This document shows positions 1 to 7,447 of a DNA stretch of 28,321 nt, piece after piece. Numbering within the stretch: the stretch's first letter is position 1; each line of letters opens with the position of its first letter. The position numbers and the translations under genes are program-made. Below the pieces are notes generated by a model, which worked only from the letters and a program-made list of their open reading frames with translations, was not told the DNA's origin and did not search any database. Source of the stretch: Pseudomonadota bacterium (lineage in GTDB: Bacteria; Pseudomonadota; Alphaproteobacteria; Rhizobiales; Hyphomicrobiaceae); the NCBI GenBank assembly GCA_023387235.1, contig JAEWIJ010000191.1, positions 1-28,321 of the forward strand, written 5' to 3'.

Positions 1-158
1 CGGTGGAACACGCGGAGGAAGGCGCCCTGCGCGTGCATGGACCAGCCGAAGGCGAGCATCAGCACGAAATAGGTGGCCATCAGGTACATGAGGGCTGCGA
101 GAAGCAGGTTCGGCACGTGGAAATACCAGTGCTCCAGCAGGGCAGCGGTCGTTGGCAT
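1..158 (-). CDS. Partial small membrane protein, possibly YggT-like (N-terminus only)
   Basis: The minus strand reads open from an ATG at 158 to the window edge, so only about 52 N-terminal residues are visible. After a short polar start (MPTTAALLEHWYFHVPN) comes a hydrophobic stretch of about 25 residues rich in Leu, Met and Ala, which is a convincing membrane segment, then a polar piece ending in a Phe-Leu-Arg run. The pattern 'HVPN + hydrophobic helix + short loop + FLRVFHR' resembles short YggT-type membrane proteins of rhizobia, but I am working from memory and too little is visible to be firm. There is no strong ribosome binding site. It is divergent from mobA, with 185 bp between them. 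Confidence 0.45.
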   Translation of the reverse strand, partial: MPTTAALLEHWYFHVPNLLLAALMYLMATYFVLMLAFGWSMHAQGAFLRVFH

Positions 159-343
159 AGGGCTCTGTCCGGTCCTTGGAAGGCGAGCCGATCCTGGAAG
201 GCGGGTCACTCTCAGGGAAGAGGGCAGTAGGCGCAAGGTGGACGGCAGATTGTACCTGTTGCGTAAGTGCATCTTTACCGGGGACCGGTCAAATGGCCGT
301 GGGTCGGCTGTTGGCGGGCTGTCGGCGCTGGTAGGATGCGTGC

Positions 344-997
344 ATGAGCCGAATGCTGGGCACAGAGATCGTAGGCGTCGTCCTGGCTGGCGGCCGCTCC
401 ACGCGGATGGGCGGTCGCGAGAAGGCGTTTCTGGCGCTCGCCGGAAAACCCATGCTGGCCCATGTCCTGAAGTGCTTCGCGCCACAGGTTGCCCGCGTCG
501 CCATCAATGCAAATGGCGATTCTGAGCGGTTTGCCGCGTTCGGCCTTCCGGTGATCGGCGATCCTCTGCCCGACCATCCGGGGCCCTTGGCCGGCATCCT
601 CGCTGCGCTGCGCTGGGCCGCCAGCCAAGGCACGGACCGCGTCGCAACCGTTTCCAGCGATGCGCCGTTCATACCCCCGGACCTCGTCGCCCGACTGGCG
701 GAGGCATCGGCTGCCGCGCATGGGACCATTGCCGTCGCGCGATCGGTAGAGCAGGTGCATCCACTTGCCGCACTGTGGCCGCTCGGCATCGCGGACGACC
801 TCGAGCGCGCGCTCGCGACGGGTGAGCGGCGCGTGCAACGTTGGGTCGAGATGCAGGGCATGACGGCCGTCGATTTTGATCCCATAGGGGTGGAGGGGCG
901 CTCGATCGATCCGTTTCTCAATGTGAACACGCCGGCGGACCTCGCCGAGGCGGAGACGCTGATGCAACTCCTCCAGAGCCGCGAGGCGCTGACATGA
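344..997 (+). CDS. mobA: Molybdenum cofactor guanylyltransferase MobA
   Basis: MobA transfers GMP from GTP to molybdopterin in the cytoplasm, giving the guanine dinucleotide form of the molybdenum cofactor used by DMSO-reductase-family enzymes. The 217-residue length fits. The nucleotide-binding signature LAGGRSTRMGGREK lies at residues 14-27, with the Gly-rich loop, Arg and Lys expected for this NTP-transferase fold. A GPLAGI segment and an SSDAPF segment (Asp106, the likely Mg ligand of the family CDTP-like motif) follow. The start is ATG 344 with AGGA about 7 nt upstream. An in-frame ATG lies three codons further in. The stop overlaps the start of the next gene (ATGA), so the two are probably co-translated. 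No other molybdenum cofactor genes are in the window. Confidence 0.93.
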   Translation: MSRMLGTEIVGVVLAGGRSTRMGGREKAFLALAGKPMLAHVLKCFAPQVARVAINANGDSERFAAFGLPVIGDPLPDHPGPLAGILAALRWAASQGTDRVATVSSDAPFIPPDLVARLAEASAAAHGTIAVARSVEQVHPLAALWPLGIADDLERALATGERRVQRWVEMQGMTAVDFDPIGVEGRSIDPFLNVNTPADLAEAETLMQLLQSREALT

Positions 998-1914
998 GCG
1001 ATGCCGAAGCCTTCGAGCTCGGTGGGCTGCGCCGTTATGCCGGTATCATCGCGGCCATCGTGCTCGCCTTTGCGCTGTGTGAGACGGCGCTGGCGCAGAA
1101 GGAGCGCGTCAAGCCGCTGGTGCCGCCGGGCGTCGATCCCGGCGGTATTGCGATCGCGCTCATCGCGACGGGCATCGACTATACGCATCCTGAGATCAAG
1201 GACCGCCTCGCGCGTGACGGCGAGGGCGATGTCATCGGCTTCGATCTCATCGACAACGACAATCGGCCTTACGCGGCGACGACACTCCCCGAGAACCACG
1301 ACGGCGCCGTCGATACGCTGCTCGCGCGCCGGATTCTCTCGACGTATCGCCATGCGCGGCTCGTTCCCGTGCGCGTCGATCCGAAGGACAAGGTCATGCT
1401 CGCCCGCGCGCTCGCCTTCACCGCGACGACGCCGGCGCGGATTGTCGCTGTGCCGCTCTGGGGCGAGAGCCGCGAGACGTGGGAGTTCTTCGAGCAGGCG
1501 GCGGGGCAGGTGCCGGATCATCTTCTGATCCTGCCGGCGGGTGATGCCGATGCCGTTGCGCAAGGGCGTGCGCAGTTTCCCGCCGCGCTCAATCTGAAGG
1601 GCGCGGTTATTGTCGCGGCTGCGAACGAGACCATGGAGCGCGGCACGCTCACGCGGCCCGGTGCGCCGCGCATCGATGCGCTGGTGTTAGGACGCGGCGG
1701 CTCGTGGTTCCCCGGCATCGTGCCGACGGCCGCCGATGCCACCGAGGCGGTGGCACTTGCGGCGGGGCTCGCGGCGTGCGCGCAGCACGGCAAGCCGCCG
1801 ATCGCGGCGCAGGTGCTCAGGGAGCAGCTTCTGGGTCTCGCCGTGCGCAAGGAAGGTCCGCGCGAAACGCCCGTGCTCGACCCGTTGTGCCTCTATGGCG
1901 GCACGCGCTATTGA
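994..1914 (+). CDS. Secreted subtilase (S8)-fold protein lacking catalytic residues
   Basis: This 306-residue protein has an N-terminal signal peptide: hydrophobic residues 16-33 and a likely Ala-Leu-Ala cleavage site before Gln35. The mature part resembles S8 subtilases. IALIATGIDYTHPE (residues 54-67) matches the family segment around the catalytic Asp (typically V-I-D-T-G-I-D), but the Asp is Ala58. The oxyanion-hole AAGN-like segment reads LPAGDAD, with Asp184 where Asn is expected. The GTSxAAP-like segment before the VAGLAA-type helix reads DATEAVALAAGLAA, so the nucleophilic Ser is replaced, probably by Thr250. His102 may sit at the catalytic His, but the HGTHVAG context is gone. I infer an exported pseudo-protease, perhaps a binding or scaffolding protein. 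The start overlaps the mobA stop. The family call rests on motif alignment by eye. Confidence 0.72.
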   Translation: MSDAEAFELGGLRRYAGIIAAIVLAFALCETALAQKERVKPLVPPGVDPGGIAIALIATGIDYTHPEIKDRLARDGEGDVIGFDLIDNDNRPYAATTLPENHDGAVDTLLARRILSTYRHARLVPVRVDPKDKVMLARALAFTATTPARIVAVPLWGESRETWEFFEQAAGQVPDHLLILPAGDADAVAQGRAQFPAALNLKGAVIVAAANETMERGTLTRPGAPRIDALVLGRGGSWFPGIVPTAADATEAVALAAGLAACAQHGKPPIAAQVLREQLLGLAVRKEGPRETPVLDPLCLYGGTRY

Positions 1915-1952
1915 GGATCATCAGCGCGGGGTGATGTGGGGCGGTCGGCCGC

Positions 1953-2708
1953 GTGGACGGCGAGCAGAAATCCGAAACGTCAGATAAAACTGCCGCAACC
2001 GGACGGCGCGCGCCGCGCGTAGGCAGAGGCCTGCTGCTGGCGCTCGTTGCCGCGATTGCTTTCCTCGTCATGCGCCAGGGTGTGCTGCCGACGTGGCTGA
2101 GCCCGTTGCCGGTGCTCGATCTCAGCGTGTCCAATGCGTGGCTCGTCGACTGGCGCCTTGCCGAGGTCGGCCGTGATCGCGCGCTTTGTGCGCGCGTGCT
2201 CCGCTCACCCGTGATCTCGGCGCAGCCCATAGGCGCCAATGCGATCAAGGATGGCTGCGGCTGGGAGAATGCCGTGCGCATGTCCAGTGCGGGCGGCGCC
2301 TCGCTGAGCGTCGGCACGGTGTCGTGCGAGGTCGCGGCGAGCATCGCCATGTGGATCGCGCATGACGTACAGGCCGTCGCGCAGGAGATCTTCGGCGCGC
2401 GTGTGCGGTCCGTGCAGCACATGGGCACGTATGCCTGCCGCAATGTCATTGGTCGCAAGTGGTGGTATCCCTCGCGCAGCCAGCACGCGAGGGCGAATGC
2501 GCTCGACGTCTCGGGATTCACGCTGGCGAATGGACGGCAGATCAGCGTGGCGCGCCATTGGTCGGGAACGGGCCCGGAGGCGCGTTTCCTGCGCGAGATC
2601 CACGCGCGTGCGTGCCGCTATTTCCGCGTGGCGATCGGGCCGGACTACAACGCCTTCCACCGCGATCACTTCCACTACGACCGCGGCAGTTTCTCGCGCT
2701 GCAAGTAA
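1953..2708 (+). CDS. Extensin-like C-terminal domain protein (M15-like fold), membrane anchored
   Basis: The protein has 251 residues, starting at GTG 1953; no in-frame ATG exists upstream. A basic N-terminus (residues 1-25) precedes one membrane helix (about 26-40), so the rest is probably periplasmic. The C-terminal half is the extensin-like domain common in rhizobia. It carries SQHARANALDVSGF (His178, Asp185) and a final HRDHFHYD (His236, His239, His241). These two motifs match the SxHxxGxAxD and HxxHxH zinc-site pattern of M15-type peptidases, so a peptidoglycan-directed zinc enzyme is plausible but not proven. Five or six cysteines (79, 102, 125, 162, 221, 250) may form disulfides. It follows the pseudo-subtilase by 38 bp on the same strand and probably shares its transcript. 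Confidence 0.85.
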   Translation: MDGEQKSETSDKTAATGRRAPRVGRGLLLALVAAIAFLVMRQGVLPTWLSPLPVLDLSVSNAWLVDWRLAEVGRDRALCARVLRSPVISAQPIGANAIKDGCGWENAVRMSSAGGASLSVGTVSCEVAASIAMWIAHDVQAVAQEIFGARVRSVQHMGTYACRNVIGRKWWYPSRSQHARANALDVSGFTLANGRQISVARHWSGTGPEARFLREIHARACRYFRVAIGPDYNAFHRDHFHYDRGSFSRCK

Positions 2709-2714
2709 GAATTG

Positions 2715-2742
2715 TTCCCTCTCCCCGCGCGGGGAGAGGGAA
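2715..2742. repeat. Perfect 28-bp palindrome between convergent genes (REP-like / terminator)
   Basis: The sequence is a perfect palindrome made of a TTCCCTCTCCCC arm, a GCGC centre and the complementary GGGGAGAGGGAA arm. It sits 6 bp after the extensin-like stop and 14 bp from the aminotransferase stop, between convergent genes. Transcribed from either side it forms a very stable hairpin and could end both transcripts, though no T-run follows. Similar CCCTCTCCCC...GGGGAGAGGG palindromes are, as I recall, common extragenic repeats in rhizobial genomes. I see no second copy in this window. Confidence 0.75.
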
Positions 2743-2756
2743 TGAAGAGCGCCTGC

Positions 2757-4085
2757 TTACGCAACCGCCTTGATGACCGCCTTGAGCTTGTCGGTGATCT
2801 CGCCGATCTGGCTCTCGCTGACGATGAGCGGCGGCGAGGGCGCGATGGTGTCGGCAGTGACGCGAACGTAGAGGTCGTGGTCCGCATACATGCGCTCGAT
2901 AGCGTCATAGCCGCGCAGACCGGGCTTGCCCGGAATGGGATCGAGGTCGATGGCCGCAAGCAAGCCGCAAGAGCGGATGTCGACGACGTTCGGCAGGCCC
3001 TTCAGGCTGTGCATCGCGTCCGCGAACACGGGCTCGAGCTTCTTGGCGCGCTCGAACAGGCCTTCATCCCGATAGAGCTTGAGCGTTGCGAGCGCGGCGC
3101 CAACGGCCAGCGGATGACCCGAGTACGTATAGCCGTGGAACAGCTCCGGCAGATGCTCGGCGCCGGTCATGTGCGTCTCGTACACGCCCTTGCGCACCAG
3201 CACGCCGGACATCGGCACGGCGCCGTTGGTGACGCCCTTGGCGAAGGTGATCATGTCCGGCACGACGCCGTAGCGGTCGGACGCGAAGTTGTGGCCGAGG
3301 CGCCCGAAGCCCGTGATGACCTCGTCGAGGATGAGCAGAATGCCGTGCTGCTCGGTGATCTGACGAAGCTTCTCGAGGTAGCCCTTCGGCGGCGGCAGGC
3401 AGCCCGTCGATCCCGCGACCGGCTCGACGATCACCGCCGCGATGGTCGAGGCGTCGTGCAGGCCGATCATGCGGTTCAGCTCGTCGAGCGTCTCCGTGCC
3501 CCACTCCGGCTCACCCTTGGTGTAAGCCTGCTTGGCGCGATTGTACGTCGTCGGGAGGTGATCGGTGCCCGTCAGCATGTTGCCGAACATCTTGCGGTTG
3601 GCGACCATGCCGCCGACCGAGATGCCGCCGAAGCCGACGCCGTGATAGCCGCGCTCGCGGCCGATGAAGCGCGTGCGGCTGCCTTCGCCGCGCGAACGGT
3701 GATAGGCGAGCGCCACCTTCAGCGCGGTATCGACGGCTTCGCTGCCCGAGTTGGCATAGAGCACGTAGTCGAGATCGCCCGGCGCCATCAGCGTGAGCTG
3801 CGAGGAGAGCTGGAACTGCTGCGGATGGCCGTACTGGAAGGGCGGCGCGTAATCGAGGGTGGCGGCGGCTTCCTGGATGGCCTTGGTGATCGGCTCGCGG
3901 CCGTGCCCGGCATTGACGCAGAAGAGGCCGGCCGAGGCGTCGATGACCTTGCGCCCGTCTGGCGTGATGAAATGCATGTCCTTGGCGCCGGAGAAGAGGC
4001 GCGGCTTCTTCTTGAAGGCCCGGTTGGGCGTGAATGGCATCCAATAAGGCTCGAGCTCATTGGGCTTCATGTCGAGCGGGGCCAT
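2757..4085 (-). CDS. Class III aminotransferase, omega-amino acid (beta-alanine):pyruvate type
   Basis: This is a PLP-dependent class III transaminase of 442 residues. It is closest, by its start MKPNELEPYWMPFTPNR and overall pattern, to the beta-alanine/omega-amino acid:pyruvate aminotransferases (BauA/AptA type), which convert beta-alanine and related amines with pyruvate to an aldehyde acid plus alanine. Visible elements are the phosphate-binding GSEAVDTA (residues 114-121), the Tyr-His pair GYHGV (147-148), LDEVITGFGR with Asp254 contacting the PLP nitrogen, and FAKGVTNG with Lys283 as the Schiff-base lysine. I chose ATG 4085 because AGGAGG lies 5 nt upstream; an in-frame extension to 4151 has no such site. 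It stands alone, divergent from serB. The exact amine substrate cannot be read from the sequence. Confidence 0.9.
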   Translation of the reverse strand: MAPLDMKPNELEPYWMPFTPNRAFKKKPRLFSGAKDMHFITPDGRKVIDASAGLFCVNAGHGREPITKAIQEAAATLDYAPPFQYGHPQQFQLSSQLTLMAPGDLDYVLYANSGSEAVDTALKVALAYHRSRGEGSRTRFIGRERGYHGVGFGGISVGGMVANRKMFGNMLTGTDHLPTTYNRAKQAYTKGEPEWGTETLDELNRMIGLHDASTIAAVIVEPVAGSTGCLPPPKGYLEKLRQITEQHGILLILDEVITGFGRLGHNFASDRYGVVPDMITFAKGVTNGAVPMSGVLVRKGVYETHMTGAEHLPELFHGYTYSGHPLAVGAALATLKLYRDEGLFERAKKLEPVFADAMHSLKGLPNVVDIRSCGLLAAIDLDPIPGKPGLRGYDAIERMYADHDLYVRVTADTIAPSPPLIVSESQIGEITDKLKAVIKAVA

Positions 4086-4195
4086 GGGGTCCTCCTGGCT
4101 GGAATACGGCTCATGATCGGCGGATAGGAAACTTGGGCAGGACGATATCAAGGGACGCGAATGTTTGAAAGTCGCGGCCCGCTTGCCGGAGCATA

Positions 4196-4217
4196 GGTCC
4201 CCTGCAATAAGGGGACC
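4196..4217. promoter_or_regulatory. Perfect 8-bp-stem hairpin in the serB / aminotransferase divergent region
   Basis: GGTCCCCT (4196-4203) and AGGGGACC (4210-4217) are exact reverse complements separated by a six-base loop, GCAATA. The hairpin is 51 bp upstream of the serB ATG and 110 bp upstream of the aminotransferase ATG. It could be an operator dyad or a structured leader. There is no T-run on either side, so a simple terminator is less likely. Confidence 0.5.
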
Positions 4218-4268
4218 CGCTCATCGCTGCGCTGCGACGCAACAACGCAATGGACCGGATCGTCCGTC

Positions 4269-5171
4269 ATGCCTGCCTTCGTTCTCGTGCTCATCGCGCC
4301 GGCCGCCGGAGCGCCGTCCATAGGCGCTGTTGCTGCGGCCACCGCTGCCGAGATCGGCGCGGCGGAGCCTGTCTGGCTCGCGCCGGGCGAAGCGTGTGAG
4401 CTTGCCTTCGAGGTGCAGGACGTGGCAAGCGCGCGTGCCGTGCGCGACCGGGTCGCGGCGGATATCAGTCACTTACCCATCGACGTCTGCGTGCTGCCGG
4501 CCGCCGGACGGCGCAAGGCACTGCTCATCGCCGACATGGATTCGACGATCATTCAGCAGGAGTGCATCGACGAGATGGCGGACATGCTGGGTCTCAAGTC
4601 CCGCATTGCCGCCATCACCGAGCGCGCGATGCGGGGCGAACTGCCCTTCGAGGCGGCGCTCCGTGAAAGGCTAGGATTGCTGGCCGGCTTGGAGGTCACT
4701 GCTCTGGAGCGCGTGTTCGACGAGCGCGTGACGCTGATGCCCGGCGCCCGGACGCTCGTCGCGACCATGCGCGCGAATGGCGCCCTCACGGCGCTGGTCT
4801 CGGGCGGGTTCAGCTTCTTCACGTCGCGCGTCGCGGCGGCCGTCGGCTTCGACGTCAATCAGGCGAACGAGCTCGAGATCGTGGACGGGCGGCTGACGGG
4901 TAGTGTGGTCGGGCCCATTCTCGGACGCGAGGCCAAGCTCGCGGCGCTCCGCCACTATCGCGACGAGCGAGCGCTAGCGGGCGACGCCACAATGGCCGTC
5001 GGCGACGGCGCCAATGACCTCGCCATGATAGAGGCGGCGGGTCTCGGCGTTGCATACCGCGCCAAGCCCGTGGTCGCTGCCGAGGCGGATGTCGGCATCA
5101 CGCACGGTGATCTGACGGCGCTGCTGTACCTGCAGGGCTATCGCAAGACGAATTTCGCCGCAGTGGGCTGA
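4269..5171 (+). CDS. serB: Phosphoserine phosphatase SerB
   Basis: SerB dephosphorylates L-phosphoserine, the last step of serine biosynthesis, in the cytoplasm. The 300-residue protein is a HAD-superfamily enzyme. The nucleophile motif DMDSTIIQQECIDE lies at residues 89-102 (Asp89 nucleophile, Asp91 acid/base), followed by the ALVSGGFSFF motif II segment, a Lys in motif III, and GDGANDLAMIEAAG with the two metal-binding Asp residues. The N-terminal 80 residues form the ACT-like extension typical of alphaproteobacterial SerB. The start at ATG 4269 has no clear ribosome binding site, but the N-terminus (MPAFVLVLIAP) fits the family. It is transcribed divergently from the aminotransferase and is followed by a convergent gene 12 bp away. 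Confidence 0.95.
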   Translation: MPAFVLVLIAPAAGAPSIGAVAAATAAEIGAAEPVWLAPGEACELAFEVQDVASARAVRDRVAADISHLPIDVCVLPAAGRRKALLIADMDSTIIQQECIDEMADMLGLKSRIAAITERAMRGELPFEAALRERLGLLAGLEVTALERVFDERVTLMPGARTLVATMRANGALTALVSGGFSFFTSRVAAAVGFDVNQANELEIVDGRLTGSVVGPILGREAKLAALRHYRDERALAGDATMAVGDGANDLAMIEAAGLGVAYRAKPVVAAEADVGITHGDLTALLYLQGYRKTNFAAVG

Positions 5172-5183
5172 GGGCACGGGTCC

Positions 5184-5723
5184 TCAGCGCGCACAGTCGC
5201 CCGGCGCCGCGCTCTTCAGAATGATCTGGACGTTGATCAGCTCGTTCGGAACCGAGTAGGGCTGCTTGCCCTCGGTGCAGGCATTGAGCACGCTCGGCGC
5301 TTCGATGACCAGCCTCAGGAAGTGAGCCTTCGGATCGGTTGGCTTTGTTGGAAGCGCCTCGGCCCGAAATTTGCCGACCGTCTTGTCGCCGCACTTCATG
5401 GTGCAGGCGAACGTCAGCTTCTCGCCGGTACAGGCCGCGGAGGTATCGGTAGCGAGCGGTCCGTTGTCGCCTTTCGGCCGCACGCCGAGGCGCATCCGCG
5501 TCTCCGGAACGGGCTTGTTCTCGACCTTGAACTGGAGGGGCTGCAACTCGACCCGATTGACGATGGCGGCAGCGGGGTCCTTCTCGACCCCGGTCTCCTC
5601 TTCGACGCTGTAAACGAAGCAGGTGCCCGGCGTCGCCTCGGCTTTCGGCAGATCGTCGGCTGCATGCAGGCTGGTTGTGACGAGCAGTTGCGTAACGACA
5701 GCCATGACGTAGCGACTTAACAT
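5184..5723 (-). CDS. Secreted protein of unknown function with six cysteines
   Basis: I do not recognise the family. The 179-residue product starts at ATG 5723 with a hydrophobic signal sequence (residues 6-19) and a likely cleavage after Ala21 or Ala22 (LHAA-DD). The mature part has about 157 residues and six cysteines, spaced so that three disulfides are possible: one near the N-terminus (GTCFVYSVEE), three in ACTGEKLTFACTMKCGDK, one in LNACTEGK and one at the C-terminus (GDCAR). No repeats or further membrane segments are seen. An upstream in-frame extension to 5756 would bury the signal peptide. It lies tail to tail with serB. A periplasmic or extracellular location is inferred from the signal peptide and the cysteines. 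Confidence 0.75.
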   Translation of the reverse strand: MLSRYVMAVVTQLLVTTSLHAADDLPKAEATPGTCFVYSVEEETGVEKDPAAAIVNRVELQPLQFKVENKPVPETRMRLGVRPKGDNGPLATDTSAACTGEKLTFACTMKCGDKTVGKFRAEALPTKPTDPKAHFLRLVIEAPSVLNACTEGKQPYSVPNELINVQIILKSAAPGDCAR

Positions 5724-5957
5724 CGGTTCTCCGGGCGGCGGCGAGCGCGCGATCAAGGTTTACGGCATACAGTGCAGCCTCGCGGCACATGCGATCAAGG
5801 GCCATCGCGCCCGCGCGCGAACAAATTGCCGTAGGCCGCTAATATTTCATTGGAGGCGTGCCCTGAGGGCGCTCCAGGCGGGCTGCCGATGAATAAATCT
5901 TCATGCTGTGGCGGGCGAAACCTGCGCCGCCGCAGGCGCGTGCCGACCTGCCGATCG

Positions 5958-6179
5958 TCAGCGCGGGCGCGACGTCAGTCGCAATCCGCGCCAGATGCCG
6001 GCCACGAGGCCGATCAGGCCGCCGACCGGCCCGATCGCGAAGAAGGCGACCATGGCGCGCTCGCCTTCGAAGTCCGAGAGGCCGAGCGCGCTGCCAAGAA
6101 TGAGCGCGCCGAAGGCGGCGATGACCCACCCGAGCACGAGGCCGACCAATCCTACGAGGACGGCGATGACGTACCTCAA
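5958..6179 (-). CDS. Small two-helix membrane protein, unknown function
   Basis: The 73-residue product has two strongly hydrophobic Gly/Ala/Val-rich segments (about residues 4-34 and 43-63) separated by a short acidic loop (LSDFEGERA) and a basic tail (RGLRLTSRPR). This fits a small inner-membrane protein with a cytoplasmic C-terminus. No family is recognised. The start is a TTG at 6179 with GAGGG a few bases upstream; no ATG or GTG is available in frame above it, so the exact start is uncertain. It follows YbjN on the same strand by 68 bp and could be its operon partner. Confidence 0.55.
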   Translation of the reverse strand: MRYVIAVLVGLVGLVLGWVIAAFGALILGSALGLSDFEGERAMVAFFAIGPVGGLIGLVAGIWRGLRLTSRPR

Positions 6180-6247
6180 GCGGCCCTCATGTCGGTGATT
6201 GAGCCCGGCGCATCTTCGCGACGCCTTCGCCCGTCAAGCCTTGTTGG

Positions 6248-6745
6248 TCAGGCCTGGCCTTCGGTCTCGAACATGGTCGAGGCGAGGGCCTCGCGGCTGT
6301 CCTTGCCGGCCCAGACGACGAACTGGAATGCCTGATAGTAGCGCTCGCAGGCCTCGAGGGCGGCGCGCAGCAGCGCCTCGCACTGGCTCTGGGTGGCGAT
6401 GGCGCCGTTGAGCATGAGCCCCTGACGGAACATGATCAGGCCTTCGCGGGTCCAGATGTCGAAATGACCGAGCCAGAGCTGCTCGTTGATCTGCGCGACG
6501 AGGCGGTAGACCTCCGAGAGCCGATTGTCCGGCACTTTGAAGTCGAAGGCGCAGGCGATGTGCAGCGACTCGAGATCCTCGCGCCAGTTGAGCGAGAGCT
6601 GATAGTCGGTCCAGTTCCCCGCCACGACGAGGGTCAGCTCGTCCTCGTGCGTACGGTCGCAGGCCCAATCGTGTGCGCCGGCGACCTGTTCGATCAGGTC
6701 GACCGGGTTTCTGGCACGCGTGAAGCCCGTCTCTGCCATGGCCAT
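6248..6745 (-). CDS. YbjN domain-containing protein
   Basis: The product is a 165-residue soluble protein of the YbjN family (type III secretion chaperone-like fold). It matches the alphaproteobacterial form: an N-terminal helix, then the beta-rich core (LTLVVAGNWTDYQLSLNW, LHIACAFDF), a helix with LVAQINEQLWLGHFDIW, and a C-terminal helix with ACERYYQAFQFVVW. E. coli YbjN is linked to stress and motility phenotypes, but its biochemical role is unknown, so no function is assigned. ATG 6745 has GAGG 7 nt upstream and is preferred over the ATG two codons in. It lies downstream of ubiK on the same strand, with 284 bp between them that include a hairpin. Confidence 0.88.
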   Translation of the reverse strand: MAMAETGFTRARNPVDLIEQVAGAHDWACDRTHEDELTLVVAGNWTDYQLSLNWREDLESLHIACAFDFKVPDNRLSEVYRLVAQINEQLWLGHFDIWTREGLIMFRQGLMLNGAIATQSQCEALLRAALEACERYYQAFQFVVWAGKDSREALASTMFETEGQA

Positions 6746-6847
6746 GCAAGTTCCTCGTTTGGCGCGTCGCCATCCCCCTGAGCGCGACGAAGCACACGGC
6801 GAACCGTGCGCAGGACGGAGCTAATAGAAGCTGCCCCATGCCGACAA

Positions 6848-6890
6848 GCCACCCTCCGCCTTCTCCACGAACAAAGTAAACGAGGGTGGC
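6848..6890 (-). terminator. Hairpin downstream of ubiK
   Basis: GCCACCCTC (6848-6856) and GAGGGTGGC (6882-6890) are exact 9-bp reverse complements with a 25-base loop. The hairpin lies in the ubiK-ybjN gap, 140 bp past the ubiK stop on the minus strand. No T-run of note follows, so termination is possible but unproven. It suggests that ybjN may have its own promoter. Confidence 0.35.
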
Positions 6891-7029
6891 GAAATGAAGG
6901 GCGCAGGCCCCTTTGCGCACGGAGATCGTGGAGAACTTGTGCGCGGACGGAGAAACCCGGGGAATGTGGCGCCGCCGGACTGGTTCGCGCGCGGAGCGCG
7001 ATTCCGGATTTCTCCCGCGCCCCCCGGTC

Positions 7030-7290
7030 TCAGCCGTTCCCGGCGCCGAGGCGGGCCTCCAGCGCGGCGATGCGGGCGGCGAGTGCATCGTTCTCCTCGC
7101 GCGCCTTCTGCGCCATGGCTTTCACGGCCTCGAATTCCTCGCGGGAGACGAGGTCCATCTCGCGCACGATCCGCTCACCCTGGGCTTTGAAGAGGTTCGT
7201 GGCCTCGCGCTGGACGCCCTGGGCGGCTCCTGCGGCGTCGGTCAGCAGCTTGGCCAACTCGTCGAGCAGGCGGTTGTTCGTCTGGGTCAT
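7030..7290 (-). CDS. ubiK: UbiK-family ubiquinone biosynthesis accessory factor (BMFP/YqiC)
   Basis: The 86-residue protein begins MTQTNNRLLDELAKLLTDAAG, which is the typical start of the BMFP/YqiC family, now called UbiK. An amphipathic N-terminal helix (residues 5-45) is followed by SREEFEAVKAMAQKAREEN and a C-terminal coiled coil with Leu/Ala heptads (about 60-82). UbiK works with UbiJ in the soluble Ubi complex that assembles ubiquinone, and it binds lipid and forms trimers. ATG 7290 is preceded by GGAGGA with 6-nt spacing; a longer in-frame start at 7311 lacks this. No other ubi gene is in the window. Confidence 0.88.
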   Translation of the reverse strand: MTQTNNRLLDELAKLLTDAAGAAQGVQREATNLFKAQGERIVREMDLVSREEFEAVKAMAQKAREENDALAARIAALEARLGAGNG

Positions 7291-7447
7291 GACAATTCCT
7301 CCGCGCGTCATTGGCGGGTTTTGAGGGCTCTGCTACCACGCCACGGACGCGCTCGGGCACATTTTTGAGCCAGATTGTCGGATCGGAGCGCCGGCCGCCG
7401 TCCTCGGTATGTAGGCCGCTGGCCCGGTATCGAACAGGAGGACCCCC

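Noticed and set aside
289..1563. A long minus-strand frame across mobA and the pseudo-subtilase
   Set aside because: It is antisense to two well-supported genes and rich in Arg/Ala/Ser with no motif.
2712..4127. A 471-codon plus-strand frame over the aminotransferase
   Set aside because: It has no domain and a shadow-like composition. The minus-strand aminotransferase has intact PLP motifs and a strong ribosome binding site.
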